Assembly: GCA_902826835.1 (NCBI GenBank)
Contig: CADEGH010000018.1
Location: 1-64,000, forward strand
Direction of reading: 5' to 3'
DNA from: an uncultured bacterium
GTDB taxonomy: Bacteria; Planctomycetota; GCA-002687715
Length of the DNA stretch: 64,000 nucleotides
The stretch's first letter is position 1. Each line of letters starts with the position of its first letter. The notes under the pieces were generated by a model, which searched no databases, was not told the DNA's origin, and saw only the letters and a program-made list of their open reading frames with translations. Positions 63,540 to 64,000 of the stretch are shown one piece after another. The translations under genes were made by a program, and so were the position numbers.

Positions 63540-64000
63540 TCAGCTCCGCGGTCGCCGGCGCTCGACAAACTTCGTGGACGGCGCCGAGGTGGCGGTCGGG
63601 AGCGATCCTTCCTTCGTGAGACGATCGGTCACGACGTCAAGGAGGTCCCAGAAGTTGTAGATCACGTGATCGGGCTTGGTGCGACCGACCAAGTCGAGAT
63701 GTTTGCCCTCGCGGCGATTCCACACCGTCACGAAGCCGGCGCCCTTAGCGGCATCCACATCGTGGATGGGATGGTCACCCACGTACATCGCTTCCTCGGG
63801 CCGGACTCGCACCCGTTCGGCCGCCCGCAGATAGAGCTTGGGATTAGGCTTGCCGATGCCCACGTGATCCGAAATGAGGATCGCGCTGGGGTTGATCCAG
63901 GGATACACCCGAAGACGAATCAACTTCTCCATCTGTTTGAGGGTAAGGCCAGAGCTGACCACCCCGAGGATCAGAGGCATTTCCGCCAGGAGGCGCAGCA
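63540..64000 (-). CDS. HAD-superfamily hydrolase, 3' part
   Basis: This frame remains open through the right edge of the window, so the N-terminus is missing; the ATG at 63980 is internal. Visible family segments are LGVVSSGLT (the second motif, with Ser), GIGKPNPKLYLRAAERV (motif 3, with Lys) and YVGDHPIHDVDAAKGAG (motif 4, with Asp pair-like GDHPIHD). These fit subfamily IA phosphatases such as phosphoglycolate phosphatase-like enzymes. The nucleophile Asp would be in the missing part. The substrate is unknown. Confidence 0.9.
   Translation of the reverse strand, partial: LRLLAEMPLILGVVSSGLTLKQMEKLIRLRVYPWINPSAILISDHVGIGKPNPKLYLRAAERVRVRPEEAMYVGDHPIHDVDAAKGAGFVTVWNRREGKHLDLVGRTKPDHVIYNFWDLLDVVTDRLTKEGSLPTATSAPSTKFVERRRPRS

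Overview
The window is a GC-rich bacterial chromosome segment, tightly packed and coded almost entirely on the minus strand. It starts inside a 16S rRNA gene whose 5' region (GCGGCGTGGCTTAGGCATGC and following) resembles Planctomycetota. Oversized secretion pseudopilins, a TMTC-like membrane TPR protein and FHA signalling proteins fit that phylum. The phylum call is an inference from signature words and gene content, not from a computed tree.

Layout. 1-995: 5' part of a 16S gene with leader hairpin and promoter. 996-3866: a methyltransferase and a GT-C-like membrane protein, divergent. 3900-15681: an 11-subunit complex I operon (nuoABCDHIJKLMN) with no nuoEFG, ending in an unusual four-cysteine Fe-S protein. 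15830-16741: an L,D-transpeptidase. 17003-23210: the classical thrS-infC-rpmI-rplT-pheS-pheT translation operon, with a PheT that lacks its OB-fold tRNA-binding domain. 23398-25167: aspS. 25298-32634: a complete F1Fo ATP synthase operon (atpZ-I-B-E-F-H-A-G-D-C), closed by a clear intrinsic terminator. 32876-36753, plus strand: ndk-rqcH, then TPR lipoprotein-rnpA-yidD.

36988-58764 is the most interesting part. It holds a PpiD-like membrane chaperone, scpB and a long translationally coupled operon for a type II secretion/type IV pilus-like apparatus: an FHA receptor-like protein, a PilM-PilN fusion, a PilO-like protein, a membrane TPR protein, pseudopilins of GspG, H, K, J and I type, a secreted zinc-ribbon protein and a SurA-like lipoprotein. 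Four successive kinds of component carry what look like carbohydrate-binding beta-sandwich domains. The GspK-like subunit is 1,729 residues long, about five times the usual size, and has internal repeats. The secretion ATPase, inner-membrane GspF and secretin are not in the window.

58905-64000: a TMTC-like membrane TPR protein, asparagine synthetase and a HAD hydrolase that runs off the end.

Start codons are often embedded in the previous stop codon (ATGA, GTGA, TTGA and apparently CTGA). Several promoters share a TTGA-type -35 and TAGAYT, TACCAT or GATAAT -10 boxes. The complex I and ATP synthase operons together give a respiratory energy-conversion block. The translation genes, rnpA, yidD and rqcH form a protein-synthesis and quality-control block. 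The pseudopilin operon with two putative extracytoplasmic folding factors looks like an envelope or surface machine.
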